A stretch of 14,513 nt of DNA from Nitrospirota bacterium. GTDB lineage: Bacteria > Nitrospirota > Thermodesulfovibrionia > UBA6902 > BMS3Bbin08. Positions 7,291-14,400 of this stretch are shown in pieces. Position 1 is the first letter of the stretch; each line of letters begins with the position of its first letter. The translations under genes were made by a program, and so were the position numbers. Location: contig JACQXH010000139.1 of NCBI GenBank assembly GCA_016208845.1, forward strand, positions 1 to 14,513. Direction: 5' to 3'. The notes below the pieces were generated by a model. That model worked only from the letters and a program-made list of their open reading frames with translations. It was not told the origin of the DNA and made no database searches.

Positions 7291-7317
7291 TGTATCAGTA
7301 TATATTAAAACTTTCAA
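7289..7317 (-). promoter_or_regulatory. Promoter of the flavodiiron operon
   Basis: On the minus strand, TTGAAA (7312-7317), a 17-base spacer and TACAAT (7289-7294) match the sigma-70 consensus well, with an extended-10 TG two bases before TACAAT. It would give a leader of about 22 bases containing the GGAGG ribosome site. No other candidate in this gap is as good on this strand. Confidence 0.6.
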
Positions 7318-7364
7318 CTCTTTATCAAAAATAACAATAGGGGAGAAAACTCTTTTAAATTTTC

Positions 7365-7393
7365 TTATAATCCTTTGGTTTTTTCTATATAAT
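7365..7393 (+). promoter_or_regulatory. Promoter of acylphosphatase gene, possibly leaderless
   Basis: TTATAA (7365-7370), 17 bases and a perfect TATAAT (7388-7393) precede the ATG at 7400. With normal -10 to start spacing, transcription would begin at or within a base or two of the ATG itself. No Shine-Dalgarno sequence lies between them. Confidence 0.5.
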
Positions 7394-7399
7394 ATTAAC

Positions 7400-7684
7400 A
7401 TGGAAAAGGGCCGGTTGCACGTATTGATCAGGGGCTATGTCCAGGGCGTTTTCTTCAGGGCCAGCACACAGGACATGGCTGAAAGGCTCGGCCTGACCGG
7501 GTGGGTCAGAAATCTGCCGGACGGGAACGTGGAGGCAGTATTTGAAGGCACAATAGATCTGCTTAAACAGGCGGCAGCGTGGTGTTCCAAGGGATCTCCC
7601 GGCTCCAGGGTAACATATGTTCATGAAGAATGGCTTGAATATACCGGCGAGTTTACGGTTTTTGAGCTACGGTACGGGAGATAA
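7400..7684 (+). CDS. acyP: Acylphosphatase
   Basis: The 94 residues are a standard single-domain acylphosphatase, which hydrolyses carboxyl-phosphate bonds such as those of acetyl- or carbamoyl-phosphate in the cytoplasm. The signature GYVQGVFFR (12-20) supplies the catalytic Arg20, and GWVRNLPDGNVEAVFEG (34-50) supplies Asn38. The product ends FELRYGR, close to the family's usual F-x-x-R-Y/x ending. Length is typical. The ATG has no ribosome site but lies seven bases after a perfect TATAAT, so a leaderless message is likely. A J-domain gene begins 25 bases after its stop; the two may share a transcript, though they have no obvious functional link. Confidence 0.95.
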   Translation: MEKGRLHVLIRGYVQGVFFRASTQDMAERLGLTGWVRNLPDGNVEAVFEGTIDLLKQAAAWCSKGSPGSRVTYVHEEWLEYTGEFTVFELRYGR

Positions 7685-7709
7685 TTGAGAAGATTGATCA
7701 TGACTGGTT

Positions 7710-8566
7710 ATGCGTAATTACTATAAAGTCCTTGAGATATCAGAGAACGCCTCTAAAGCGGAAATAAGAGAGGCATATTCAAGGCATGGCATCCTGACCG
7801 CAATCCGCATACTCCAATTTCAGATGATATGATGAAGATGTATAACGAGGCTTACGGTGTTTTATCTGATCCGAAAAGTAAATCTAAGTATGATTTATTA
7901 TTGCGAAATCATCGGTATTACGAAGAGCACGCGGCCGATGAACATCCGGCTAATGTGTATCAAACGGGACATACCAATGAGTACCAATCGAGTCAGGCAG
8001 ATGAGATATCAGATGCTTGGTGGAACAGGGCAGCGTATGGATACTACTCGGAATTCAGCTTTAAAAAAATACTCGGTATATTTTTTATATTAATCGGATC
8101 GTTTTTACTTTTAGATTATTTCATGCTCATAAATCCTTATTGGTTAAACACAACTGAGGGCCGGATCATCAATTCAAGGGTTGGCATCCCGCCAAACGTA
8201 TTCGGATCTTTTAATGCAAAGGTTGATTATGAATATACGGTCAACGGCATCACCTACAGTGATTCAGAAGAGCTTTGCTGTTATACGACTGAGAACGCAT
8301 TGCGCGAAGAATTAAATCATTATTTAAACGCAACTAAGGACGATCCAATGATAATTACTTATGATTCGAATGATCCCAAAAGATCAGTCATTAGATCAGG
8401 TAGTGGAGATGGGTCATTCTCAAGACATGTTCTGTCCTATGGTGTAATTCTGGCTGGCTTTGGACTTATATGTTTTTTTGATCTCATTGACATCGCTCGC
8501 TTCCTTTATATTGTTAAGTACATAAAGAAAAAGCTGCAGAGAGATAACAATCAAGACGACGAGTAA
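7710..8566 (+). pseudogene. J-domain membrane protein with DUF3592-like region, frameshifted
   Basis: From ATG 7710 the frame reads MRNYYKVLEISENASKAEIREAYS, helices I-II of a DnaJ J-domain. It then loses frame near 7780 and stops at TGA TGA. Two bases off, the sequence resumes as KAWHPDRNPHTPISDDMMKMYNEAYGVLSDP, including the HPD motif that stimulates Hsp70. Canonical J-domains have about six residues between AY and WHPD; here there are about three, so a deletion of roughly 7-10 bases explains the shift. From 7829 the frame is open for 245 residues: the J-domain end, a linker, TM1 (~81-101), an outside-facing beta region (VDYEYTVNGITYSD, YDSNDPKRSVIRSG) like DUF3592, TM2 (~200-220) and a basic tail. 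Intact, it would be a membrane-anchored co-chaperone. Starting at ATG 7829 would give a protein without the HPD. Confidence 0.75.
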
Positions 8567-8634
8567 GGGGAGATACGAGGAGGTCAGGTATCACCTGATT
8601 ATATCTGTTCTTACCTTCCATCAGGCAGATCCGT

Positions 8635-8684
8635 GTTAATCTGTGGCTAAACTTCTTTTGATATTCTGTTAATCCGTGGCCAAA
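8635..8684 (+). repeat. 17-base imperfect direct repeat
   Basis: GTTAATCTGTGGCTAAA (8635-8651) recurs as GTTAATCCGTGGCCAAA (8668-8684), with 15 of 17 bases the same at a 33-base offset. Similar 'rinse-and-repeat' intergenic words are dispersed in many genomes of this type; here it is probably a piece of such a family. Confidence 0.55.
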
Positions 8685-8738
8685 TGCTTTTTTTATGATA
8701 ATGGGCTTGATAGAAAAAGGCCAATGATATATATTATG

Positions 8739-8780
8739 AAAGTAAAATGTTTCGCGACATATAAAAAAATATTTTACTTT
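8739..8780. repeat. 14-bp AT-rich inverted repeat upstream of smc
   Basis: AAAGTAAAAT (8739-8748) pairs perfectly with ATTTTACTTT (8771-8780). The stem extends inward by one G-T and three T-A pairs, leaving a 14-base loop, and TTG follows on the plus strand. It ends 73 bases before the smc ATG. It could be a weak terminator or attenuator for read-through from the J-domain gene, or a protein site; its low GC content argues against a strong terminator. Confidence 0.45.
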
Positions 8781-8853
8781 TTGTTCTATCTAATGCCGGT
8801 ATCAGGCACAAATGCGAAGCAGTACCCGGATATTCATGGAGAACTTTTAAACA

Positions 8854-11800
8854 ATGCGTATTGACAGAATAGAACTCATCGGCTTCAAGTCTTTTTCAGA
8901 AAAGACCATATTTAATTTTCATCCGGGCGTGACCGCTATCGTCGGCCCTAACGGCTGCGGCAAGAGCAATATCGTGGATGCGTTTAAATGGGTGCTCGGA
9001 GAGCAGAGCGCAAAGAGCCTGAGGGGCGACAGCATGGAGGATGTGATCTTCAACGGTTCCGCCTCAAAAAAACCGAAGGGCATGGCAGAGGTCACACTCG
9101 TTATTTCAGGGATTAATTCCCATAGCGACAATGGAAATCCGGCTGAGACTTCGGATATAACAGTTACCCGCCGGCTTTTCAGGTCCGGCGAGAGTGAATA
9201 TCTGATGAACAAGACCCATTGCAGGCTTAAGGACATTAAAAATGTCTTTCTTGACACAGGGCTTGAGCTGAAGACATATTCGATCCTGGAGCAGGGCCGG
9301 ATGGATGCGATACTGAATTCAAAACCTCAGGACAGACGGTTTCTGATCGAAGAGGTCGCGGGCGTTATGAAGTATAATGTCCGAAAGGCAGAGGCCCTGC
9401 AGAAACTGGAATCCTCTCAAATGAATCTTCAGCGCCTGCAGGATATTGTCGCAGAGGTCAAAAGACAGATCAGCTCCATAGAGAGATATGCAAAACGCGC
9501 TGAAAAATATAAGCAGATCTTTGATGAGATCAAAGTTATTGAGATAAAGATAGCGGCGCGGGACGCGTCCCTGCTTGGCGCCGAGCTGAGAGATATCTCT
9601 GCGTCAGATAATTCCCTTAAGCTGAAGGAAACCGAACTCTCCGCCAATATACATTCTATGGACGGATTGATAGAGGAGAAAAAACTTTCATGTACTGATA
9701 ACGAGAGATCTCTTCAGGAGCTCCAGAACAGACTTCATGCCTCTGAGAGAGAACTTATAGAAGAAGAAGGCAGGATATCGCTCTTTAAGAGCGATTGCGA
9801 AAACCTCAGGGGCAGACTGCAGAGACTGATCACCCGCGACAGCGAGCTTGGCGGAGAGAAGGAAAATATAAGTATCCAGATCGCGGATATTGAACAAAAA
9901 AATATAGAGATAGATCGTGAGCTCACCGAGACCGAAAACGCCTTTAATTCCAAAAATGAGGCCCTTTCCTCCATGGAAAGGGAGATCGCGGACCTGGAGT
10001 CTAAACTGGATTCCGGCCGCAAAAACATATTCAGCAAGGCTGATGAGCTCAGCTCGCTTAAAAATGAGATCAGCAGTCTTGTGATGATGATGGAAAATCT
10101 CGATAAGAGGGAAAAGAAAAATAATGATGATATAACCATCATCAGGAATGACATTTCCCTTCACAGCTCCCTGATAAAAGAGATGCAGGAAGAATACGGC
10201 AGGCTGGATGCAGGACTTAAGGACAAGTACAGGACAAGAGAAACCTGCTGGGATGACTTTAATGAGAAAAAAAATAAGAGGACTGAAAGAGAGGATGCCC
10301 TCTACAGGGACAGGGAGGAGTTTGCCGCGCTTGTGTCCCGTTCAGATTCCTTAAAGGAGATGGATGCCGCCAGAAGAAGCGCCGTCGCTGACAGGGTCAA
10401 TATACACGGCCAGATATCTGATATTTTCGAGCCTGCTGCTGATTATGAGACTGCCATAGAGGCAGCTCTCGGAGATAAATTAAATGTGGCTGTTGTGGAT
10501 GATCATGATGAAATCAAGAAGGCACTGACCTTTGTGAAAGAGAAAAACATTGAAAGGAGCGGATTTTTATCGGCAAAGATATCTGTGCTGTCCCAACCCG
10601 CATTTTCTGCCCCGGAGTTTTCAGAAAATATTATCGGGAAGGCCCTTGATTTCGTAAAGGTCAGGGAAGGTTTTGAAAATGTCGCCGCCTTGCTGCTGAA
10701 TGATGTCATTATAGTTGATAATTTAAATACGGCATTTAATATCTGGGACAGCGCAAAGTCCGCGCCTCGTTCGGGCAGCCCTTTCTATTTTGTAACCCTT
10801 GAGGGAGAAGTCCTTGAGCCTTCAGGGATAGTATTCGGAGGAACGGAAAAAAATATCTTAAAAATAAAACGCGAGATAAGGGAGCTTGGAAAAGGCATAG
10901 AGTCCAAACGGGAGCAGATACTGATTGCGGAGGAAGAAGTTGCCGCTCTTAAAAATAACATTATCTTTATTGAGGAAGATCTTATAGCTATTAATAACGA
11001 CATATCCGGAATGGAGAAGTCCCATCATGAATTTGCGCTGAAGCTCGCAAATCTTCAGGAAGAAGACGCCAGGCTGCAGAAAAAACTGGAATATATGTCT
11101 CTGGAACTGGAGCAGGACTCAAGGGAAAAGGCCGGGCTGCTGCAGACATTGAACGATAAGAACGAGATATGCGGCAACATGGAAAATGAAAAACGCTCTA
11201 TTGAAGAAACATTGAGGGGCACTCAGGCTGAACTCTCAGACAAGAAAGCAATGCTTGAGACCTTGCGCTCTGAGCTTACAGAGATTATGGTGTCGCAGTC
11301 ATCACAGAAGGCAAATAAAGATTATTATATCAAAGAAAGTGAAAGGCTTAACTCGTCGCTTCTGGATATAGACAAAAAAAGGGAAGAGATGTCAGCAGAG
11401 CGCCATGAAATAGAGACGAGTATCGAATATAAGGAAGCAGAGGTCAGGGAAAAAGAAGAGGCCCTCAAGTCAATTGTGATCATAACAAAACAACTTGAGG
11501 ATGAGTCAATAAAAATGAATGATATACTCGAGGCAAAAACGGCTGAGCTCAATCTCATGGAAAAACAGCAAAAAGTAAATAGTGATGGCCTGACAAATGT
11601 GCGTAAAGAGCTCTCCCAGGTGGAAATAAGAATGACCGAGGTTTCCCTTAAGCTTGCGCACATGAAAGAAGACATTAAGAAATCCTATAATGTTGACCTT
11701 GACGCACAGGGAGAACAAATTGCCGGTGAGACTGTATCGCGGGAAGAAGAAGAGACACTTCCGGGCCTTAAAGAAAAACTTCAGGGCATTGGACCGGTCA

Positions 11801-12390
11801 ATCTTGGGACGCTCGAGGAATTGGACGAACTTAAGACGCGATATGATTTTCTTGCAAAACAGCAGGGAGACCTTCTGCAGTCAATAACAAGCCTTCAGGA
11901 GACGATAACAAAAATAAACAGCACAACCAGGAAAAAATTGGCAGATGCCTTTGAAGCCCTGAATGAGAAGTTCAAGGAAGTCTTCGCAACACTTTTTGGC
12001 AAGGGAAGGGCAGAGCTTATACTTACCGAAGAAAATATCCTTAATGCAGGGATTGAAATAGTAGCTCAGCCTCCCGGGAAGAAGCTCCAGAACCTCATGC
12101 TCCTTTCAGGCGGTGAAAAGGCGCTGACCGCACTCTCTGTGTTATTTGCCGGCTTCATGATAAAACCGACTCCCTTATGCCTTCTTGACGAAGTCGATGC
12201 CCCTTTGGACGAATCAAATACTGAAAGATTTTCAGCCCTCCTGGGCGAGCTTGCAAAACACATCCAGTTCATTACGATTACCCACAACCGTAGAACTATG
12301 GAGGTCGCTGATTACATCTATGGAATTACCATGGAAGAACCCGGCACATCAAAGGTCGTTTCAATGCATATGGCGGAGATGAGGCAGTAG
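8854..12390 (+). CDS. smc: Chromosome condensation/segregation ATPase SMC
   Basis: At 1178 residues this is a full-length bacterial SMC. The N-terminal head has Walker A GPNGCGKSN (31-39) and a Q-loop region (EQGRMDAILNSKP, ~148-160). A long charged coiled coil (~170-505) leads to the hinge (~510-665, with GQISDIFEPAADYETAIEAA and LEGEVLEPSGIVFGGT). A second coiled coil (~670-980) returns to the C-terminal head: GPVNLGTLEEL (~980), signature LSGGE at 1084-1088 and Walker B LLDEVD with Asp1112-Glu1113. Two SMC heads dimerise on ATP and, with ScpA/ScpB, extrude or hold DNA loops during segregation. The start ATG gives the invariant opening IDRIELIGFKSF; GGAGA lies 11 bases upstream, which is distant. 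No scp genes are nearby, so it appears monocistronic, as is common. Confidence 0.98.
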   Translation: MRIDRIELIGFKSFSEKTIFNFHPGVTAIVGPNGCGKSNIVDAFKWVLGEQSAKSLRGDSMEDVIFNGSASKKPKGMAEVTLVISGINSHSDNGNPAETSDITVTRRLFRSGESEYLMNKTHCRLKDIKNVFLDTGLELKTYSILEQGRMDAILNSKPQDRRFLIEEVAGVMKYNVRKAEALQKLESSQMNLQRLQDIVAEVKRQISSIERYAKRAEKYKQIFDEIKVIEIKIAARDASLLGAELRDISASDNSLKLKETELSANIHSMDGLIEEKKLSCTDNERSLQELQNRLHASERELIEEEGRISLFKSDCENLRGRLQRLITRDSELGGEKENISIQIADIEQKNIEIDRELTETENAFNSKNEALSSMEREIADLESKLDSGRKNIFSKADELSSLKNEISSLVMMMENLDKREKKNNDDITIIRNDISLHSSLIKEMQEEYGRLDAGLKDKYRTRETCWDDFNEKKNKRTEREDALYRDREEFAALVSRSDSLKEMDAARRSAVADRVNIHGQISDIFEPAADYETAIEAALGDKLNVAVVDDHDEIKKALTFVKEKNIERSGFLSAKISVLSQPAFSAPEFSENIIGKALDFVKVREGFENVAALLLNDVIIVDNLNTAFNIWDSAKSAPRSGSPFYFVTLEGEVLEPSGIVFGGTEKNILKIKREIRELGKGIESKREQILIAEEEVAALKNNIIFIEEDLIAINNDISGMEKSHHEFALKLANLQEEDARLQKKLEYMSLELEQDSREKAGLLQTLNDKNEICGNMENEKRSIEETLRGTQAELSDKKAMLETLRSELTEIMVSQSSQKANKDYYIKESERLNSSLLDIDKKREEMSAERHEIETSIEYKEAEVREKEEALKSIVIITKQLEDESIKMNDILEAKTAELNLMEKQQKVNSDGLTNVRKELSQVEIRMTEVSLKLAHMKEDIKKSYNVDLDAQGEQIAGETVSREEEETLPGLKEKLQGIGPVNLGTLEELDELKTRYDFLAKQQGDLLQSITSLQETITKINSTTRKKLADAFEALNEKFKEVFATLFGKGRAELILTEENILNAGIEIVAQPPGKKLQNLMLLSGGEKALTALSVLFAGFMIKPTPLCLLDEVDAPLDESNTERFSALLGELAKHIQFITITHNRRTMEVADYIYGITMEEPGTSKVVSMHMAEMRQ

Positions 12391-12391
12391 G

Positions 12392-12645
12392 AAAGGGTTC
12401 GAGAGGTCGAGGAGTCAAGGGTTCAAGCGAAATGCAAAATATTTTATTGCTTTATTCTTGATTCCTGCATAACCAATGGCCTATGTCATGACTGTCACTC
12501 CCGCTTGTCGGGAGTCCTTCTTAAAACAAGGAAAGATTCCGGACAAGCCGGAATGACAAAAAAAATCGCTAAATTTAGTTTATAACAATTAACGGATAAC
12601 ATATTCACTTGAACCCTTGAACCCTCAACCCCTTGAACCCTTTTT
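12392..12645. repeat. Outer inverted repeat of GGGTTCAAG words around a REP-like core
   Basis: The left arm (12392-12429) contains AAAGGGTTCGAG and AGTCAAGGGTTCAAG. The right arm (12606-12645) is its imperfect reverse complement, built from three GAACCC words separated by TTGA or TCAACCCCTTGA. Roughly 37 bases pair with only a few mismatches, enclosing the smaller element at 12494-12557. It fills the whole smc-glcD gap, and the right arm ends in T8 just before the glcD ATG. Confidence 0.65.
12494..12557. repeat. REP-like double-hairpin element, copy 1
   Basis: Two 27-base arms (12494-12520 and 12531-12557) are inverted with 22 of 27 bases matching. Each arm is itself a hairpin with a five-base CTTGT-type loop: stem CTCCCG/CGGGAG on the left and TTCCGG/CCGGAA on the right. 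The ends read GTCA and TGAC. The right arm is identical, in reverse complement, to the left arm of the copy at 14089-14186, which marks this as a dispersed family. No transposase is present in the window. Confidence 0.8.
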
Positions 12646-12648
12646 TTT

Positions 12649-14001
12649 ATGAAAAACCTCAGAGACATTCTTCCAGGCAAAGTATCAACTGATGCAGAAG
12701 AACTTTTTTGCTATGGTTTCGACGCTTCTTCCATGGAAGGACCTGCATGTGCAGTAGTCAGACCTGAAAACTCGGATGACGTATCAAAGGCATCTGCGTT
12801 TGCCTTCGAGCACAACATCTCACTGATCCCGAGAGGCGCAGGCACGGGCATGACATCAGGTGCTGTGCCGGTCAAAGAATCCGTTATTCTTTCCCTTGAG
12901 TCCATGAACAGGATCGTGGAGATCGATGAAAAAAATCTTATTGCTGTCGTTGAGCCCGGAGTTGTTAATTCCCAGTTTCAAAAGGCCCTGGAGCAGCGCG
13001 GGCTCTTCTATCCGCCGGACCCTGCGAGCATGGACTTCTGCACTCTCGGCGGAAATGTGGCTGAAAATGCCGGCGGTCCAAGGGCAATAAAATATGGAGT
13101 AACAAAGGATTATGTGCTTGGACTTGAAGTTATACTTCCGGATGGAAAGGCCCTGATCACAGGCGTGAAAACACATAAGGGTGTAGTTGGTTACGATATA
13201 ACGAAATTGATGGTCGGCTCTGAAGGGACGCTGGCAACCATAACAAAGATTTTTTTTAAAATCTTGCCGCTCCCTGAAGAGATAATGACCCTGTTGTGCA
13301 TTTTCAATGATCTGGACATGGCAGCAGAGGCTGTCACGAAAATTACTGGATCGAAGATAATCCCCAGGACCCTTGAATTCATGGATCGTGAAACTATCCT
13401 GGCGGTTGAATCCTATAAATCAATTGGACTTCCAAAAGATGCTGCAGCCCTTTTGCTTATAGAAACGGATGGTCAGCCAAATTCTGTATCAAAAGATACA
13501 GAAAAGATAGGAGCCATCTGCACTTCCCTTGGCGCAAAGGTCAGTGTCGCAGATGATGTCTTTTCAAGGAAACGGCTTTGGGATGCCAGGAAAGCAATAT
13601 CCCCGGCCCTTTATCGAATCAGCCCTTCAAAGATCAATGAAGATATTGTCGTGCCGCGAAGCAAAATCCCGGAGATGCTGGGCCTGCTGAGAAATATAGG
13701 GCAAAAATTTAATGTGAAAATAGTGAACTTCGGACATGCGGGCGACGGCAATATTCATGTAAATATTATGACTGACAAAAACAATGTGGAAGAATACCAG
13801 AGGGCAGAGAGCGCTGTAAAAGACATTTTTGAAGCGACCCTTAAACTCGGCGGCACTATTTCAGGAGAGCACGGCATCGGCCTGACAAAGGCGAAATATT
13901 TAAGTATGGAACTGTCGCCTCTGAGCATAAGCCTTATGAAAGATATAAAAAAGGTTTTTGATCCCAGAGGAATAATGAATCCGGGAAAGATATTTGTGTG
14001 A
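12649..14001 (+). CDS. glcD: GlcD-type FAD-linked oxidase (glycolate/D-lactate dehydrogenase family)
   Basis: The 450 residues match the FAD-binding 2-hydroxyacid oxidase family (GlcD, D-lactate dehydrogenase). The N-terminal FAD domain has PENSDDVSKASAFAFE, the FAD loop PRGAGTGMTSGAV (~61-73), IVEIDEKNLIAVVEPGV, the PPDPAS motif (~123-128) and GGNVAENAGGPRA (~135-147). The C-terminal cap has FGHAGDGNIHVN (~360-371), which supplies metal or substrate His residues, and SGEHGIGLTKAKY (~405-417). It oxidises a 2-hydroxy acid such as glycolate or D-lactate and passes electrons to a partner. The usual Fe-S partner (GlcF) is absent; rplI follows, so the gene stands alone. ATG 12649 is the only reasonable start, but eight T residues precede it and no Shine-Dalgarno sequence is visible. 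The exact substrate is uncertain. Confidence 0.9.
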   Translation: MKNLRDILPGKVSTDAEELFCYGFDASSMEGPACAVVRPENSDDVSKASAFAFEHNISLIPRGAGTGMTSGAVPVKESVILSLESMNRIVEIDEKNLIAVVEPGVVNSQFQKALEQRGLFYPPDPASMDFCTLGGNVAENAGGPRAIKYGVTKDYVLGLEVILPDGKALITGVKTHKGVVGYDITKLMVGSEGTLATITKIFFKILPLPEEIMTLLCIFNDLDMAAEAVTKITGSKIIPRTLEFMDRETILAVESYKSIGLPKDAAALLLIETDGQPNSVSKDTEKIGAICTSLGAKVSVADDVFSRKRLWDARKAISPALYRISPSKINEDIVVPRSKIPEMLGLLRNIGQKFNVKIVNFGHAGDGNIHVNIMTDKNNVEEYQRAESAVKDIFEATLKLGGTISGEHGIGLTKAKYLSMELSPLSISLMKDIKKVFDPRGIMNPGKIFV

Positions 14002-14088
14002 GCTGTATATAATAAAAAAATGGTTCATTCGTAAAGAAGTTGAAAAGAATAAAGCGGCATATAACGGGCAATAGAATGTGCAAGTGTT

Positions 14089-14186
14089 GTCATTCCGGCT
14101 TGTCCGGAATCTTTCCTCTAATAATCATACTGGTTGCAAGAAGATTCCGGATACCCAAACATCGGGCACAGGCAAGCCGGAATTAC
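14089..14186. repeat. REP-like double-hairpin element, copy 2 (expanded)
   Basis: The left arm (14089-14115) is identical to the reverse complement of the right arm of copy 1 at 12531-12557, with stem TTCCGG, loop CTTGT and CCGGAA. The right arm (from about 14140) keeps the TTCCGG and CCGGAA stem halves, but about 21 extra bases lie in its loop, including a possible small CCC/GGG hairpin. The two copies flank glcD. Confidence 0.78.
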
Positions 14187-14293
14187 ACTTTTGGGGAAGT
14201 ACATATTCTATAGTTAAGAGCTTCTCTTTCAACTAAAATACGAAAGAGGTGGGGGGAAATTAAACTTCTCGTCTTTTTAGCAGTTATTCGTAA

Positions 14294-14323
14294 TTGACAA
14301 GAGCAGGCAAATACTGTTACTAT
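14294..14323 (+). promoter_or_regulatory. rplI promoter
   Basis: A perfect TTGACA (14294-14299), an 18-base spacer and TACTAT (14318-14323) form a near-consensus sigma-70 promoter. It would give a leader of about 70 bases before the rplI ATG, ending in a strong ribosome site GAGGAGA (14387-14393). A strong promoter of its own fits a ribosomal protein gene standing apart from its usual partners. Confidence 0.65.
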
Positions 14324-14400
14324 TTTCCAGTTGATATAAAAACACGCATTATTATCGTATTAAATCCGGTTTACAATTACAATACAGAGGAGAACCAATT

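Larger units (their letters stand above)
8567..8853. other. Gap upstream of smc with repeats and hairpins
   Basis: No convincing gene lies in these 287 bases. They hold a small hairpin, TCAGGT-ATC-ACCTGA (8584-8598), without a T-run; a 17-base direct repeat; and a long AT-rich inverted repeat at 8739-8780. The 62-codon frame beginning GTG at 8676 starts inside the repeat, runs into smc and resembles no family I know. Confidence 0.5.
14002..14400. other. Gap between glcD and rplI
   Basis: These 399 bases contain no gene I can support. They hold the second REP-like copy (14089-14186), a small hairpin CTCTTTC/GAAAGAG (14224-14230 with 14242-14248, 11-base loop, no T-run after it), the rplI promoter, and about 70 bases of likely rplI leader. 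No clear terminator for glcD is seen unless the REP-like element serves as one. Confidence 0.6.

Noticed and set aside
7829..8566. Stand-alone gene starting at ATG 7829
   Set aside because: The HPD and part of helix III are encoded in the same frame upstream of this ATG, and helices I-II lie just before in another frame. The open frame is the remainder of a larger J-domain gene.
8676..8864. 62-codon plus-strand frame before smc, GTG start
   Set aside because: It starts inside a dispersed direct repeat, overlaps the smc start, has no ribosome site and resembles no family. Treated as chance.
9688..10164. Long antisense frame (158 codons) within smc
   Set aside because: It mirrors the biased codons of the SMC coiled coil, and its composition is that of a shadow frame. 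smc itself is unmistakable.
12390..12648. CRISPR-like array in the smc-glcD gap (repeated GAACCC words)
   Set aside because: The words are short, unevenly spaced and inverted about a centre, with no spacers of constant length and no cas genes.
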